Assembly (NCBI GenBank): GCA_016790635.1
Contig: JAEUOR010000030.1
Span: forward strand, 28,274 to 92,273
Reading direction: 5' to 3'
Length of the DNA: 64,000 bases
Source of the DNA: Burkholderiales bacterium
GTDB lineage: Bacteria; Pseudomonadota; Gammaproteobacteria; Burkholderiales; JAEUOS01
Shown: in pieces, positions 9,496 to 17,814 of the stretch
How positions within the stretch are numbered: position 1 is the stretch's first letter
Layout: every line of letters starts with the position of its first letter
The notes under the pieces: generated by a model
Database searches by the model: none
What the model was told of the DNA's origin: nothing
What the model saw: only the letters and a program-made list of their open reading frames with translations
Program-made: the position numbers and the translations under genes

Positions 9496-10565
9496 TGCTG
9501 CGGGCGGGTCCGGCTGCGCGCTACGCACTGCTGCTCGCCCTCAGTGCACTCCTCACCGCCTGCGGCAGCAGCCCGCGCGCCCCCGAGCGACAGGCGACCC
9601 CAAGCACTGCACCTCAACAACCCGGCGCGCCAGCCAAACCCGCCGCCACCGCCCCCAAGCCCAAGCCACCCGCCGACGCCTCCTCAGCGCAAGGCCCGCG
9701 TCGAGGCGCCTACTACCAGGACGATGGCCCGGGCGACACCATCCCGCCCAACCTGGAGGCGACCCCGGACGCCGTCCCGGGCGACGACCCGCCGCTGCGC
9801 AGCGCCGCCAACCGCCCCTACACCGTGTTTGGCCGCACCTACACCCCGCTGCCCGCCAACGCCGACCTGCGCCAGCGCGGCATCGGCTCCTGGTACGGCC
9901 GCAAGTTCCACGGCCAGCGCACATCCTCCGGCGAGATCTACGACATGTTCGCGATGACCGCCGCCCACCCGACCCTGCCGCTGCCCAGCTGGGTGCGCGT
10001 GACCAACCCCGCCAACGCACGTTCGGTCGTGGTCAAGGTCAACGACCGCGGCCCCTTCCACTCGGACCGCATCATCGACCTGTCGTACACCGCCGCGCTC
10101 AAGCTCGGCTACGTGAACCAGGGGAGCGCGCTGGTGGAGGTCGAGCGCGTGCGCGCCAGTGATGTCGGCGCAAGACCCGCGCGCCCGGCCGTGGCAGCAG
10201 CGCCGCCACGCAGCGCACCGGAGCAGCCCCCCGCCGCGCCCGCGCCCGCTGCCCCGCCGCCCCAGCCAGCGCCCCAAACGGAGCTCCCACCGCCGAAACC
10301 GGCCACGGTCGTCCTCTCAACCTCGACCCAGCCCGACGGCGTCTACCTCCAGCTAGGCGCGTTCGGCGCTGCCCCCGGCGCCGAAGAATTCCGCATCAAG
10401 ACCTACCAGCAACTCCCCTGGCTTACCGAGACCATCTACATCGTCTCCAGCGGCAACCTGCATCGCGTGCAGCTCGGGCCCTACGCCGACCGCGCCGCCG
10501 CGCAGGCGATCGCGGATCGCATTCGCGATTCGTTGCAATTGCGTGCCGTGTTCGTGGTCCGATAG
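9495..10565 (+). CDS. rlpA: RlpA-like septal lipoprotein with SPOR domain
   Basis: RlpA is an outer-membrane lipoprotein that cleaves or binds peptidoglycan lacking stem peptides at division septa. The 356-residue product has a lipoprotein signal ending in LLTAC (Cys near 22), a long Pro/Ala-rich linker to about residue 110, the double-psi beta-barrel (GIGSWYGRKFHG, TSSGEIYDMFAMTAAH, VVVKVNDRGPFH with its catalytic Asp), a second Pro-rich linker and a C-terminal SPOR domain (GVYLQLGAFG to VFVVR) that binds denuded glycan. Translation is coupled to ubiE by a one-base overlap, an unusual neighbour for rlpA. Confidence 0.9.
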   Translation: MLRAGPAARYALLLALSALLTACGSSPRAPERQATPSTAPQQPGAPAKPAATAPKPKPPADASSAQGPRRGAYYQDDGPGDTIPPNLEATPDAVPGDDPPLRSAANRPYTVFGRTYTPLPANADLRQRGIGSWYGRKFHGQRTSSGEIYDMFAMTAAHPTLPLPSWVRVTNPANARSVVVKVNDRGPFHSDRIIDLSYTAALKLGYVNQGSALVEVERVRASDVGARPARPAVAAAPPRSAPEQPPAAPAPAAPPPQPAPQTELPPPKPATVVLSTSTQPDGVYLQLGAFGAAPGAEEFRIKTYQQLPWLTETIYIVSSGNLHRVQLGPYADRAAAQAIADRIRDSLQLRAVFVVR

Positions 10566-10622
10566 ACGACGGACCACAGGCGATTTCCCTCGGCTCCCGG
10601 TCTGCGCATCACCTACCCATCG

Positions 10623-10648
10623 GGGCGCATCACACAACCTGTGCGCCC
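10623..10648. terminator. Hairpin between convergent rlpA and rsmI
   Basis: GGGCGCA (10623-10629) and TGCGCCC (10642-10648) form a perfect 7-base stem with a 12-base loop, midway between the two stop codons. It could serve both strands. There is no T tract. Confidence 0.35.
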
Positions 10649-10683
10649 TTCAACGCCGACGCAGCGCTATTTTGCGCGGTCGA

Positions 10684-11601
10684 TCAAACCGCTTTTTGTT
10701 GCCGCAGTGCCAATGCCTGCTGATACAAGACTTCGCGCGACGCCCCGGTAATCGCGGCGGCAAGCTTGGCTGCACGCGCCGCCGGCAGTTCCGCAAGCAG
10801 TAAGGACAGGACGCGCTCACCTTCGGCGGCGCCGGCTTCGGGCGTGGCGCCGCGCTCGATGATGACGACCAGTTCACCACGCTCGCGGTTGGGGTCGGCG
10901 GCGACCCAGGCGCAAAGTTCCCCTGCGGTGACGGTGGCGATGGTCTCGAAGCGTTTGGTGAGTTCGCGGGCGATGAGGACGCGGCGGGAGTCTTCGCAGG
11001 TGGCGGCGATGTCGGCGGCCAGGGTCGCGATGCGGTGCGGGGCTTCGTAGAGGACGACGTGGGCGGGCAGCGCTACCAGGGCGGCCAGGGTTTCGCGGCG
11101 GGCGGTGGTCTTGGTCGGCAGGAAGCCGGCGAAGTGGAAAGCGCCTTCGAAGCCTGAGGCGCTCAATGCCGTGATGGCCGCGTTGGGGCCGGGGATCGGG
11201 ATGACGGTGTGGCCGGCTGCGCGCACCGCGGCGACGATCTTGGCGCCGGGGTCCGAGACGCCGGGGGTGCCGGCGTCGCTTACCAGGGCGACTTGTTTGC
11301 CGCCGGCGACCTCTGCCGCGATGCGTTCGGCGACGCGCGCTTCGTTGTGGGCGTGCGCGGCGATCATGCGGGTGGTGATGCCGTGTGCGGCCAACAGAGT
11401 GGCGGTGACGCGCGTGTCTTCGGCGGCGACCAGGTCGGCTTGGCGCAACGTTTCGATGGCGCGCAGGGTGATGTCGCTCAAGTTTCCGAGGGGTGTGGCG
11501 ACCACATATAATGCCCCGGCAGTGGGAGACGGCGCGGGAGCGTCGTCATTGACTTGCTCTTGGCTTGCTGGGTCGTTCTTCTGATGGCGCGCTGGTGGCA
11601 T
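10684..11601 (-). CDS. rsmI: 16S rRNA (cytidine1402-2'-O)-methyltransferase RsmI
   Basis: RsmI 2'-O-methylates C1402 in the ribosomal decoding centre. The 305-residue protein shows the family signatures YVVATPLGNLSDITLRA near 33-48, AAEDTRVT near 59, SDAGTPGVSDPG near 107 and PIPGPNA near 135, with LYEAPHRI near 184. The first 30 residues are polar and non-conserved; no in-frame ATG lies nearer the conserved start, so 11601 is kept. On that reading it overlaps the divergent lpoA start by 18 bases. The rsmI/lpoA divergence is the same arrangement as in E. coli. Confidence 0.93.
   Translation of the reverse strand: MPPARHQKNDPASQEQVNDDAPAPSPTAGALYVVATPLGNLSDITLRAIETLRQADLVAAEDTRVTATLLAAHGITTRMIAAHAHNEARVAERIAAEVAGGKQVALVSDAGTPGVSDPGAKIVAAVRAAGHTVIPIPGPNAAITALSASGFEGAFHFAGFLPTKTTARRETLAALVALPAHVVLYEAPHRIATLAADIAATCEDSRRVLIARELTKRFETIATVTAGELCAWVAADPNRERGELVVIIERGATPEAGAAEGERVLSLLLAELPAARAAKLAAAITGASREVLYQQALALRQQKAV
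11483..11512 (+). promoter_or_regulatory. Candidate lpoA promoter inside the rsmI 5' end
   Basis: A perfect -10 TATAAT (11507-11512) has TTTCCG/TTCCGA 17-18 bases upstream. It would start transcription near 11519, about 65 bases before the lpoA ATG, and lies within rsmI coding sequence on the other strand. Confidence 0.5.
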
Positions 11602-13083
11602 CTTCGGGTGGCTGCGGCGACTCGAGCGGTCGCCGCTTCGGCGCGCGCCGTCTTCGCTTGCTTCCTCTTCGGGAGTGCCGCATTGTGCGCGGCGCAGGGC
11701 GTTCCGGCAAGCGAAGGCGCCGGCGCGCAGGACGGCAAGGGTGCTTCACCGATCGAGACAGTGCGCGGGTTGTTCGACCGGCTGTTCGGGCCGCGCGAGG
11801 AGGCACCGCGCGCGGCGCCTGCGAAGCCTGCCACCTCGCCACGTTCTCCGACACCGGCTGCTGCGACGCCAGCGCAGAACCCTGAGGGAAAGGCAGCGTC
11901 GCCGGCGGCGACGACGACCCCGGCGGCAGCGCCCGTGTCGACGAACACTCCGACACCTGCGGCGACTTCGCCCGCCGGGACCACCACGCCCGGCGCGACG
12001 AGCTCATCCGCCGCGACCACCTCGACCACTCCGCCTACCGCGACGACCGCGACCGATTCTTCGGCCTCTGCGGTCTCACAGGAACCTCCTGCCGCAGCCG
12101 CGGCCCCACCGCCCCCGCCCCTGCCTCGCTTCGGCATCGCCCTCATCCTGCCGGCCAAGTCCTCGCCCTTCGGCCGCGCCAGCGATGCGGTGCGCCAGGG
12201 CTTCATGGCGGCGCGTGCGGTTGCCGGCGGCAAAGGACTCATCGTCGAAATCGAAAGCGATGGCACGCCCGCCGGTGTGCTGGCGGCCTACGAGCAGGCG
12301 CTCGCAAAGAACGTCGCCGCCGTGGTCGGCCCCTTGACGCGTGCCGAGGTCACCGTCCTGGCCGGTCGCGCTCTGGCCGTTCCAACCCTTGCGCTCAACA
12401 CGCCTGACGGCGCGGCGGCGGCCACGCCCAACCTGTACGCACTGTCGTTGTCGATCGAGTCGGAGGCGCAGAGCGCCGCACAGTCAGCTTATCGCGCCGA
12501 CGCGCCGCGCGCCCTGATCGTCGCGTTGCCTTCGCCGCTGTCTCGACGCGCCGCGGCGGCCTTTCGCGACGAGTGGGCGCGCCTGGGCGGCGGGGTGCGC
12601 GAGACCATCGAGTTCGACGGCAACCTCGCACGCGTGCGCCAGGCGGCTGATCGCAGCGGCGGCATCGTCTTCCTGGCGGTCGACGCCGAACGTGCGCGCG
12701 TCCTGCGACCGCACCTCGGCCGCGGCGCGCTGATCCTCGGCACGTCGCAGGTCTTCGCCGGCGTGCCGAGGAACGAGATGCAGAAGGCACACGACTTGAA
12801 CGGGGTGCGCTTTTTCGATCTGCCCTGGCTGCACCAGCCGGACCATCCGGCGACCATGGTGTTCCCGCGTCCCGAGGCGCCGCTGTCGGCCGAACTCGAG
12901 CGCATCTATGCACTGGGGATCGATGCCTACCGCGTCGCCGGCGAGCTGGCCGGGGCGCGGGTCGACTTCGACCTGGACGGCGTCACCGGCAACATCGCGG
13001 TGCGCGCCGGCGCCTTGCGTCGCGTGGCCGTGGAGGTCGAGTACCGGGACGGCAGCGCGGCGCCGCTGCGTCAGCGCCAGTGA
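11584..13083 (+). CDS. lpoA: LpoA-like penicillin-binding protein activator
   Basis: This 499-residue periplasmic protein is related to LpoA, which activates PBP1A. Residues 1-39 form a signal peptide; the LCAAQG end lacks a normal lipobox, so lipidation is doubtful. Residues about 85-180 are a Pro/Ala/Thr-rich linker, then a periplasmic-binding-protein type I fold begins at [21 protein letters not shown] and includes [10 protein letters not shown] and LALNTPDGA. The TPR half of enterobacterial LpoA is missing, as is usual in Betaproteobacteria. The ATG at 11584 is preferred to the TTG at 11554. Order and strand (rsmI divergent; yraN and dolP downstream) support the call. Confidence 0.8.
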   Translation: MARWWHLRVAAATRAVAASARAVFACFLFGSAALCAAQGVPASEGAGAQDGKGASPIETVRGLFDRLFGPREEAPRAAPAKPATSPRSPTPAAATPAQNPEGKAASPAATTTPAAAPVSTNTPTPAATSPAGTTTPGATSSSAATTSTTPPTATTATDSSASAVSQEPPAAAAAPPPPPLPRFGIALILPAKSSPFGRASDAVRQGFMAARAVAGGKGLIVEIESDGTPAGVLAAYEQALAKNVAAVVGPLTRAEVTVLAGRALAVPTLALNTPDGAAAATPNLYALSLSIESEAQSAAQSAYRADAPRALIVALPSPLSRRAAAAFRDEWARLGGGVRETIEFDGNLARVRQAADRSGGIVFLAVDAERARVLRPHLGRGALILGTSQVFAGVPRNEMQKAHDLNGVRFFDLPWLHQPDHPATMVFPRPEAPLSAELERIYALGIDAYRVAGELAGARVDFDLDGVTGNIAVRAGALRRVAVEVEYRDGSAAPLRQRQ

Positions 13084-13430
13084 GCGAGCGCGCCCGCATC
13101 GGGCGCGATGCGGAAGACCGGGCCCTGGCGCACCTCGAGCGGCAGGGTTTGACGCTCGTGGCGCGCAATCATCGCTGCAAGGGCGGCGAGGTCGACCTCA
13201 TCATGCGCGATGGCGATGTGCTGGTGTTCGTCGAGGTGAGGTTGCGCGGGCGCGGCGCGTGGAGCGGCGCGGCCGAGAGCATTGACCAGCGCAAGCAGGC
13301 GCGCATCATCCTGGCTGCCCAGCACTACCTGATGCGCCGCGCACCCGTGGCATGCCGTTTCGACTGCGTCGTCTTCGAACCCGGGCCCGACCCGGCGCCG
13401 CGCTGGTTGCGTGACGCGTTTCGCCTCTGA
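13080..13430 (+). CDS. yraN: YraN family (UPF0102) predicted nuclease-fold protein
   Basis: The 116-residue protein belongs to UPF0102, with a predicted restriction-endonuclease-like fold. It shows the family motifs [31 protein letters not shown] and [10 protein letters not shown]; the E-D-ExR residues would form the metal site. The true role is unknown. The GTG start at 13080 overlaps the lpoA stop (GTGA), so translation is coupled. In E. coli, diaA comes next; here the next gene is the BON lipoprotein. Confidence 0.88.
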   Translation: MSERARIGRDAEDRALAHLERQGLTLVARNHRCKGGEVDLIMRDGDVLVFVEVRLRGRGAWSGAAESIDQRKQARIILAAQHYLMRRAPVACRFDCVVFEPGPDPAPRWLRDAFRL

Positions 13431-13458
13431 AAGCTGAGGGCTTCTGCGAGCGCGCGGC

Positions 13459-13464
13459 TATAAT
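13459..13464 (+). promoter_or_regulatory. -10 element of the dolP promoter
   Basis: A perfect TATAAT lies 49 bases before the GTG of dolP; the -35 region is weak. It gives dolP its own transcript within the lpoA-yraN-dolP block. Confidence 0.45.
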
Positions 13465-13512
13465 TCGGGCTTCGTCGGCCGCCTGGCCGACGCCATCGAC
13501 GGAGGTGTCATC

Positions 13513-14115
13513 GTGGTCCTGCGCACTTTCCCGGTACTGCTCCTTTGTGCTGCGCTGGTGCCTGCCCTGTCGGGCTGCTTTCCGCTGGCAGCCGGCGGGC
13601 TTGTCGCCGGCGCGCTGGCCGTCGACGATCGGCGCACCCTGGCGACCCAGGCCGAGGATCGCACCATACAGTTGAAGGCCGAGAGCCGTATCGCCGAACA
13701 GTTTCGCGGCCGCGCCAACGTCAACGTCACCGCCTACAACCGGCGCGTGCTCCTGACCGGCGAAGTGCCTGACGCCAACGCGCGTGCCGAGGCCGCACGC
13801 ATGGCCGGCGCGGTCGAGAACGTGGTGTCGGTGGCCAACGAGTTGCAGATCGGCGGCATGTCGTCGATGACCGCACGTTCCAACGACTCGATCCTGACTG
13901 GCAAGGTCAAGGGCAACATGGTCGATGACCCCCAGGTGCAGGCCAACACGGTCAAGGTCGTAACCGAGGCTTCGGTGGTGTACCTGATGGGGCTGGTGAC
14001 GCGCGAGGAAGGTGACCGCGCGGCCGCGGCGGCGGCGCGCACCAGCGGGGTCAAGCAGGTCGTCAAGGTCTTCGAGTACATCCCGGCGCCGCCGCGCGCG
14101 GCCGAGAAGAAGTAA
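13513..14115 (+). CDS. dolP: DolP-like outer-membrane lipoprotein with two BON domains
   Basis: DolP supports outer-membrane integrity and BAM activity. The 200-residue protein has a lipoprotein signal with LSGC (Cys near 22) and two BON domains (about 50-115 and 125-190), each with the typical hydrophobic and Gly pattern (NVNVTAYNRRVLLTGEVPD; VVYLMGLVTREEGD). The GTG start at 13513 follows GGAGGT at 13501-13506. It sits in the conserved rsmI/lpoA/yraN/dolP neighbourhood. A short Pro/Lys tail ends the protein. Confidence 0.9.
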   Translation: MVLRTFPVLLLCAALVPALSGCFPLAAGGLVAGALAVDDRRTLATQAEDRTIQLKAESRIAEQFRGRANVNVTAYNRRVLLTGEVPDANARAEAARMAGAVENVVSVANELQIGGMSSMTARSNDSILTGKVKGNMVDDPQVQANTVKVVTEASVVYLMGLVTREEGDRAAAAAARTSGVKQVVKVFEYIPAPPRAAEKK

Positions 14116-14124
14116 TCCGTGCGT

Positions 14125-14151
14125 GCCGCGTGCCGTTGTGTGGCACGCGGC
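14125..14151. terminator. Bidirectional hairpin between dolP and the NTF2-like gene
   Basis: Perfect 10-base arms GCCGCGTGCC (14125-14134) and GGCACGCGGC (14142-14151) flank a 7-base loop in the 59-base gap between convergent stops. It could terminate both transcripts. Confidence 0.6.
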
Positions 14152-14174
14152 GGCAGCTGCGCTGCTCCCGCCGA

Positions 14175-14618
14175 CTACGCGTTGGCGCGCCGCTTGAGCC
14201 AGCGCATCAGGCCTCCAAGTAGCGGCAGCTTTTCGTAGAGCTCCTCGGCGGCATCCCAGTAGTCCCGGTGCAGGGCGACGCGCCCGTCGGCCGCGAAGCG
14301 CAGGTGGGTCGCGCCGCGCACCGTCTGCAGCGTGCGCGTGTCGAAGCTCTTCATGCGAAAGCGGAATTCCCAGGCTAGGAAGGCCTGTGCACCTTGCTCG
14401 AACGCACTGGTGACGACAAAGCGCGGCTCGTGGACCTGTTCGAACATGTGGGCGAAGATGCCGCTCACCGCGGCCAGTCCGCGCACTTCGTTGAAGGGGT
14501 CCTTGAAGGACGCATCGACGCTGTAGATCTCGCCCAGGCGCGCGACGTCGGCGCGGCTCAGGTGTTCGAAGAACACGACCACGCGCGAGAGCTCAGGCGA
14601 AAGTCCGGTCGTGTCCAT
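14175..14618 (-). CDS. NTF2-like / SnoaL-fold protein, end of the lipid operon
   Basis: This 147-residue cone-shaped NTF2-like protein begins with a helical segment, carries IYSVDASFKDPFNEVRG near residue 30 (the usual DPF/nuclear-transport-factor motif) and ends in an amphipathic basic tail. It is the last gene of the minus-strand operon, 1 base from the SDR gene, so cotranslation is likely. Relatives include ketosteroid isomerases and polyketide cyclases, but several are non-catalytic. A role in handling modified lipids is inferred from position only. Confidence 0.7.
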   Translation of the reverse strand: MDTTGLSPELSRVVVFFEHLSRADVARLGEIYSVDASFKDPFNEVRGLAAVSGIFAHMFEQVHEPRFVVTSAFEQGAQAFLAWEFRFRMKSFDTRTLQTVRGATHLRFAADGRVALHRDYWDAAEELYEKLPLLGGLMRWLKRRANA

Positions 14619-14619
14619 T

Positions 14620-15405
14620 TCAGGCGCCCACGCCCTTGCGGATCGCCGCGAAGTAGGCCCGATAGGGCAGGCAGCGCAGGGTCTTCAGGAAGTTGCTGAA
14701 GCGGCGCGGAAAGTGGATCTCGAAGTCGCCGCTGGCGAAGCCGGCAACGATGTGGCGCGCTGCCTCCGCCGCACTGATCAGCGCCGGCATGTGGAAATCG
14801 TTCTGCGCCGTGAGTGGGGTCTCGACGAATCCCGGATTGATGACGAAGACGCCGATGCCTTTGGGCGCGAGGTCCAGGTAGAGGGTCTCCGCCAGATTGA
14901 TGAGCGCGGCCTTGGACGGGCCGTAGGCGAGGGCGCGCGGCAGGCCGCGATAGCCCGCCACCGAGGAGACGATGGCCAGCGCCGGATGCTCGGCGGCGCG
15001 CGCCAGGAAATCGGGCAGCACCGCGGCCAGCCCGTTGGTCACGCCGTGGTAGTTGACGGCGAAGTGCTCATCCATATGACCCAGGTCGAAATCCTCGGCA
15101 CGCATGGGTGCGTAGGTACCGGCGTTGAAGCACGCCAGGTCGATGCCGCCCCAGGCGCTGCGGATCGAAGCATAGGCTGCGGCCAGTGCCGCGGCGTCGC
15201 GTACATCGAGCGGCAGCGCCAGGCTGCCGGGCAGGCGCGCAGAAAGCGCCTCGAGCTTGTCGGCGCTGCGCGCCGACAGCGCGACCCGCGCGCCGGCCTG
15301 CGCGAGCGCCTCGGCCAGCGCCGCGCCGATGCCGGTCGAGGCGCCAACGATCCAGACCCGGCGCCCGGCCCAGTCCCTGATCGGCGCGTTGAGCGGCTTG
15401 AACAC
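14620..15405 (-). CDS. Short-chain dehydrogenase/reductase in lipid operon
   Basis: This 261-residue classical SDR has the cofactor motif VGASTGIGAALAE near residue 20, NAG near 94, catalytic Ser in VSSVAGYRG near 147 and YGPSK (Tyr-x-x-x-Lys) near 161. The lack of an acidic residue after the second strand and the Ser-Ala-Arg-Ser there suggest NADP(H). The C-terminal basic region (FPRRFSNFLKTLRCLPYRAYFAAIRKG) may contact the membrane. It probably acts on a lipid-derived ketone or alcohol made by the upstream enzymes. Confidence 0.85.
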   Translation of the reverse strand: MFKPLNAPIRDWAGRRVWIVGASTGIGAALAEALAQAGARVALSARSADKLEALSARLPGSLALPLDVRDAAALAAAYASIRSAWGGIDLACFNAGTYAPMRAEDFDLGHMDEHFAVNYHGVTNGLAAVLPDFLARAAEHPALAIVSSVAGYRGLPRALAYGPSKAALINLAETLYLDLAPKGIGVFVINPGFVETPLTAQNDFHMPALISAAEAARHIVAGFASGDFEIHFPRRFSNFLKTLRCLPYRAYFAAIRKGVGA

Positions 15406-15413
15406 GACAGAGC

Positions 15414-15950
15414 CTATTTGCGCTTGCGAAACGAGAGGGTGACTTCACCCAGGTAGATGCCGAACTTCTTCATGATCGCGCGATTGAGCATGATGTCGTC
15501 GTCGATCAGGAACATCCAGTCGTCGAAGTTGACATGGTAATTGCTGTTGCCGACCTTGAGGTCGAGCACGTAGCGCCAGTTGAGCGCGTTGCCGGAGGCG
15601 ACGCCGCGCGCCTCGCCGACCACGTCGGCCGCGGTGCCGGTGTAGTTGCCGCCGGGGAGCTTCTTGATCGTCCAGACGCGCTTTTCCTTGCGGCCGTCGG
15701 AGTAGACGAAGTCCTCGTCCAAAGTGCCGGTGTCGCCGTTCCAGCTGGCACGGATGACCACCGAGAAGCGCGTCACGACGCGTCCGGAACGATCGCTGAA
15801 CATGCCCCAGCCGTCGATGGTGCCGTTGAAATAGCGATCCAGTTCGAGCTGCGGCTTTTCCGCGCGGTAGGTCTCGGGTTCGACGCTGGCGCAACCGGCC
15901 AGGAACCAGGCAAAGGCGCCGAGCAGGGTCAGGCGCAGGAATGATTTCAT
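15414..15950 (-). CDS. DUF3833 family lipoprotein
   Basis: A 178-residue lipoprotein with signal MKSFLRLTLLGAFAWFLAGC (Cys at 20) and a DUF3833 beta-rich domain (LELDRYFNGTIDGWGMFSDR, FVYSDGRKEKRVW, NWRYVLDLKV, FDDWMFLIDDDIMLNRA). Its ATG overlaps the transporter stop (ATGA at 15947-15950). DUF3833 proteins repeatedly occur with CFA-synthase-like and DUF1365 genes; the fold recalls lipocalins, so lipid binding is plausible but unproven. The start is set by the overlap and the signal peptide. Confidence 0.85.
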   Translation of the reverse strand: MKSFLRLTLLGAFAWFLAGCASVEPETYRAEKPQLELDRYFNGTIDGWGMFSDRSGRVVTRFSVVIRASWNGDTGTLDEDFVYSDGRKEKRVWTIKKLPGGNYTGTAADVVGEARGVASGNALNWRYVLDLKVGNSNYHVNFDDWMFLIDDDIMLNRAIMKKFGIYLGEVTLSFRKRK

Positions 15951-17209
15951 CGGGGTTCCTCGGAGTGGGCAGGAATGGAAGTGAAAAGCAGCGCGGCCGC
16001 TGCCAGCTTGAGTGCGCAGGGTGCCAGGCAATAGGCCACGGCCAGCCAGGGGCCCGGGTCGGCGGCGCCGGGCTGGTAGCCCAGTGCGCCAAGCGCGGGC
16101 AGCGCCAATCCGGCGGCCAAGGCCAGGTTGAGCTTGGTGACAAGGTTCCAAACGCCGAAGTACGCGCCTTCGGCGCCGTGGGCGCGGTCGGCCGCGATGC
16201 TGTCGGCCAGGAGCGCGGGCGGCAGCGCCAGGTCGGCACCAAGGGCGATGCCAGAGGCCGCGGCGATGATGGCAAAGGCGAGCGCGTCGCCGCGCCCCAG
16301 GAAATAGGCCCAGAAGAAGACCGCCACGGCCAGCAGCATGGCGATGAGCCAGGCGTTGCGCTTGCCAACGCGCGCTGCGGCGACGACCCACAACGGCAGG
16401 GTTGCCGCCGCGGCGACGAAATAGAGCGCCAGGAAAGCGCCGCTCATCGATTCCAGCGCAAGCACGTCGGCGACAAAGAACAGGAACAGCGTGGCGGGAA
16501 TCGCCGCGGCGATGCCGTTCAACGCGAAGACCGCCAGGAGTCGGCGAAAGCGCGGCGAGGCCAAGACCGGTGCGCGGGCCGCCGCACGCTCCTCAGGTGC
16601 CGCCGCTGGCCGCGACGCCGGCAGCGCGGGGGTGGCCGCCAGCGTGGCCCAGGCGCAGACGGCCAGGATTGCCACGAACGCCCAGGTCGTCTGCGGCAAC
16701 CCGGCTTCCACGGTGGGCGCGAACGCCTGCGGCAGGATCGACGCCAGCACCACCCCAACCAGGCCAAACCCCTCGCGCGCGGCCGCGATGCGCGTGCGTT
16801 CGGATGGCGTGCCCAGCGCCGCGCCCCAGGCCTGGTAGGCGATCACGGCCGCCGAGTACCCCAGGGTCGTGAGCACGACCGACGTGGCCAGCCATACCGC
16901 CAGCCCGCCAGCGCCGAGCGACGGCGGGTGGAACATCGCGATGAGTCCTGGCGACAGGATCGCCAGCGCTGCCGCGATGAAGCGCTTGCGCGCGCGCACC
17001 CGATCGGCGAGCCGGCCGAGCCAGGGGTCGACGAGCGCATCGGCCACGCGCGTGAAAAGCAGCACCGCGCCGGCCATGCCCAGTCCGAGACCGAGGGTGG
17101 CATAGAACTTGGGGGCGTAGACGTAGACCGGCAGCGCGGCGAACGCGACCGGCAGTCCCAGCGCGCCGTAGGCGACGGTGCGCGGCAGCCCCAGCGCGAC
17201 GCCGCTCAC
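15947..17209 (-). CDS. GPH/MFS-type transporter in lipid operon
   Basis: The 420-residue protein has about 12 membrane segments and matches the glycoside-pentoside-hexuronide:cation branch of the MFS (VADALVDPWLGRLADR after TM2; PSERTRIAAAREGFGLVG in the central loop). The GTG at 17209 is chosen because it overlaps the previous stop (GTGA, 17206-17209); longer readings run into the upstream gene. In this operon it probably moves a lipid or its precursor rather than sugar, as GPH homologues next to CFA-like enzymes are not obviously linked to sugar use. The substrate is unknown. Confidence 0.82.
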   Translation of the reverse strand: MSGVALGLPRTVAYGALGLPVAFAALPVYVYAPKFYATLGLGLGMAGAVLLFTRVADALVDPWLGRLADRVRARKRFIAAALAILSPGLIAMFHPPSLGAGGLAVWLATSVVLTTLGYSAAVIAYQAWGAALGTPSERTRIAAAREGFGLVGVVLASILPQAFAPTVEAGLPQTTWAFVAILAVCAWATLAATPALPASRPAAAPEERAAARAPVLASPRFRRLLAVFALNGIAAAIPATLFLFFVADVLALESMSGAFLALYFVAAAATLPLWVVAAARVGKRNAWLIAMLLAVAVFFWAYFLGRGDALAFAIIAAASGIALGADLALPPALLADSIAADRAHGAEGAYFGVWNLVTKLNLALAAGLALPALGALGYQPGAADPGPWLAVAYCLAPCALKLAAAALLFTSIPAHSEEPR

Positions 17210-17814
17210 GACGCCGGGCCGGCCAGTCCCAACAGCTGCTTGCGCAGCCCCGGGGCGGAGGTGCGGCTGTCCAGCCAAATGGCGAAGAAGGCGCGCGCGA
17301 GGCGCTCGTCGGCCAAGGTGCCGATGGCGCGGCCGTTCAGATAAAAACGCGCCGCGCCGTCGACGCCCGCGATGCCCGTCAAACGGTCACCGCGGCGCAC
17401 GTCGGGGAAGAGTTCGCGCAAGAGCGCGCTCCAGGGAGCGGCGTCGGGCTCGCTCAGCTTGCCCAGTTTCCTGATTTCGCTGATGCTGCGTTCGGCGATC
17501 GCCTCGCCCTTGAAGTCGCGCGCGTAGGTGAGTTCCAGCGCGAAGGGCCGGTCCGCAGCGAAGCGCCCCTGCGGGGCGAAGAGCGCCGCATCGTAGGCAT
17601 GCAGGCCGAACCATGTGAGCCGACCGGAACCGACCATGCGGGCCTCGGGCAGCCAGGCTCGCACATACGCCGAGGCGCTGCGCTCGGTCGGGGCGGCAGG
17701 GGCGGCCACGGCACCGGCGGATGTCCAGGCCAGGGCGATGGCGAGCGCGGCGATTGCGCAGGCCCTCGCGGCATCGACCGTCGTGCGGGCCGCGCGGACG
17801 CGGAACTGCGTCAT
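17206..17814 (-). CDS. Chalcone-isomerase-like periplasmic protein
   Basis: This 202-residue protein has a signal peptide (hydrophobic stretch about residues 18-38, ending near VAAPA) followed by a chalcone-isomerase-like domain (GSGRLTWFGLHAYDAALFAP, ALELTYARDFKG, DRLTGIAG, FYLNGRAIGTL). Bacterial members lack known chalcone substrates and may bind fatty acids. The ATG at 17814 overlaps the CFA-synthase stop (ATGA), which rejects an upstream start that would add 54 basic, non-conserved residues. Confidence 0.82.
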   Translation of the reverse strand: MTQFRVRAARTTVDAARACAIAALAIALAWTSAGAVAAPAAPTERSASAYVRAWLPEARMVGSGRLTWFGLHAYDAALFAPQGRFAADRPFALELTYARDFKGEAIAERSISEIRKLGKLSEPDAAPWSALLRELFPDVRRGDRLTGIAGVDGAARFYLNGRAIGTLADERLARAFFAIWLDSRTSAPGLRKQLLGLAGPAS

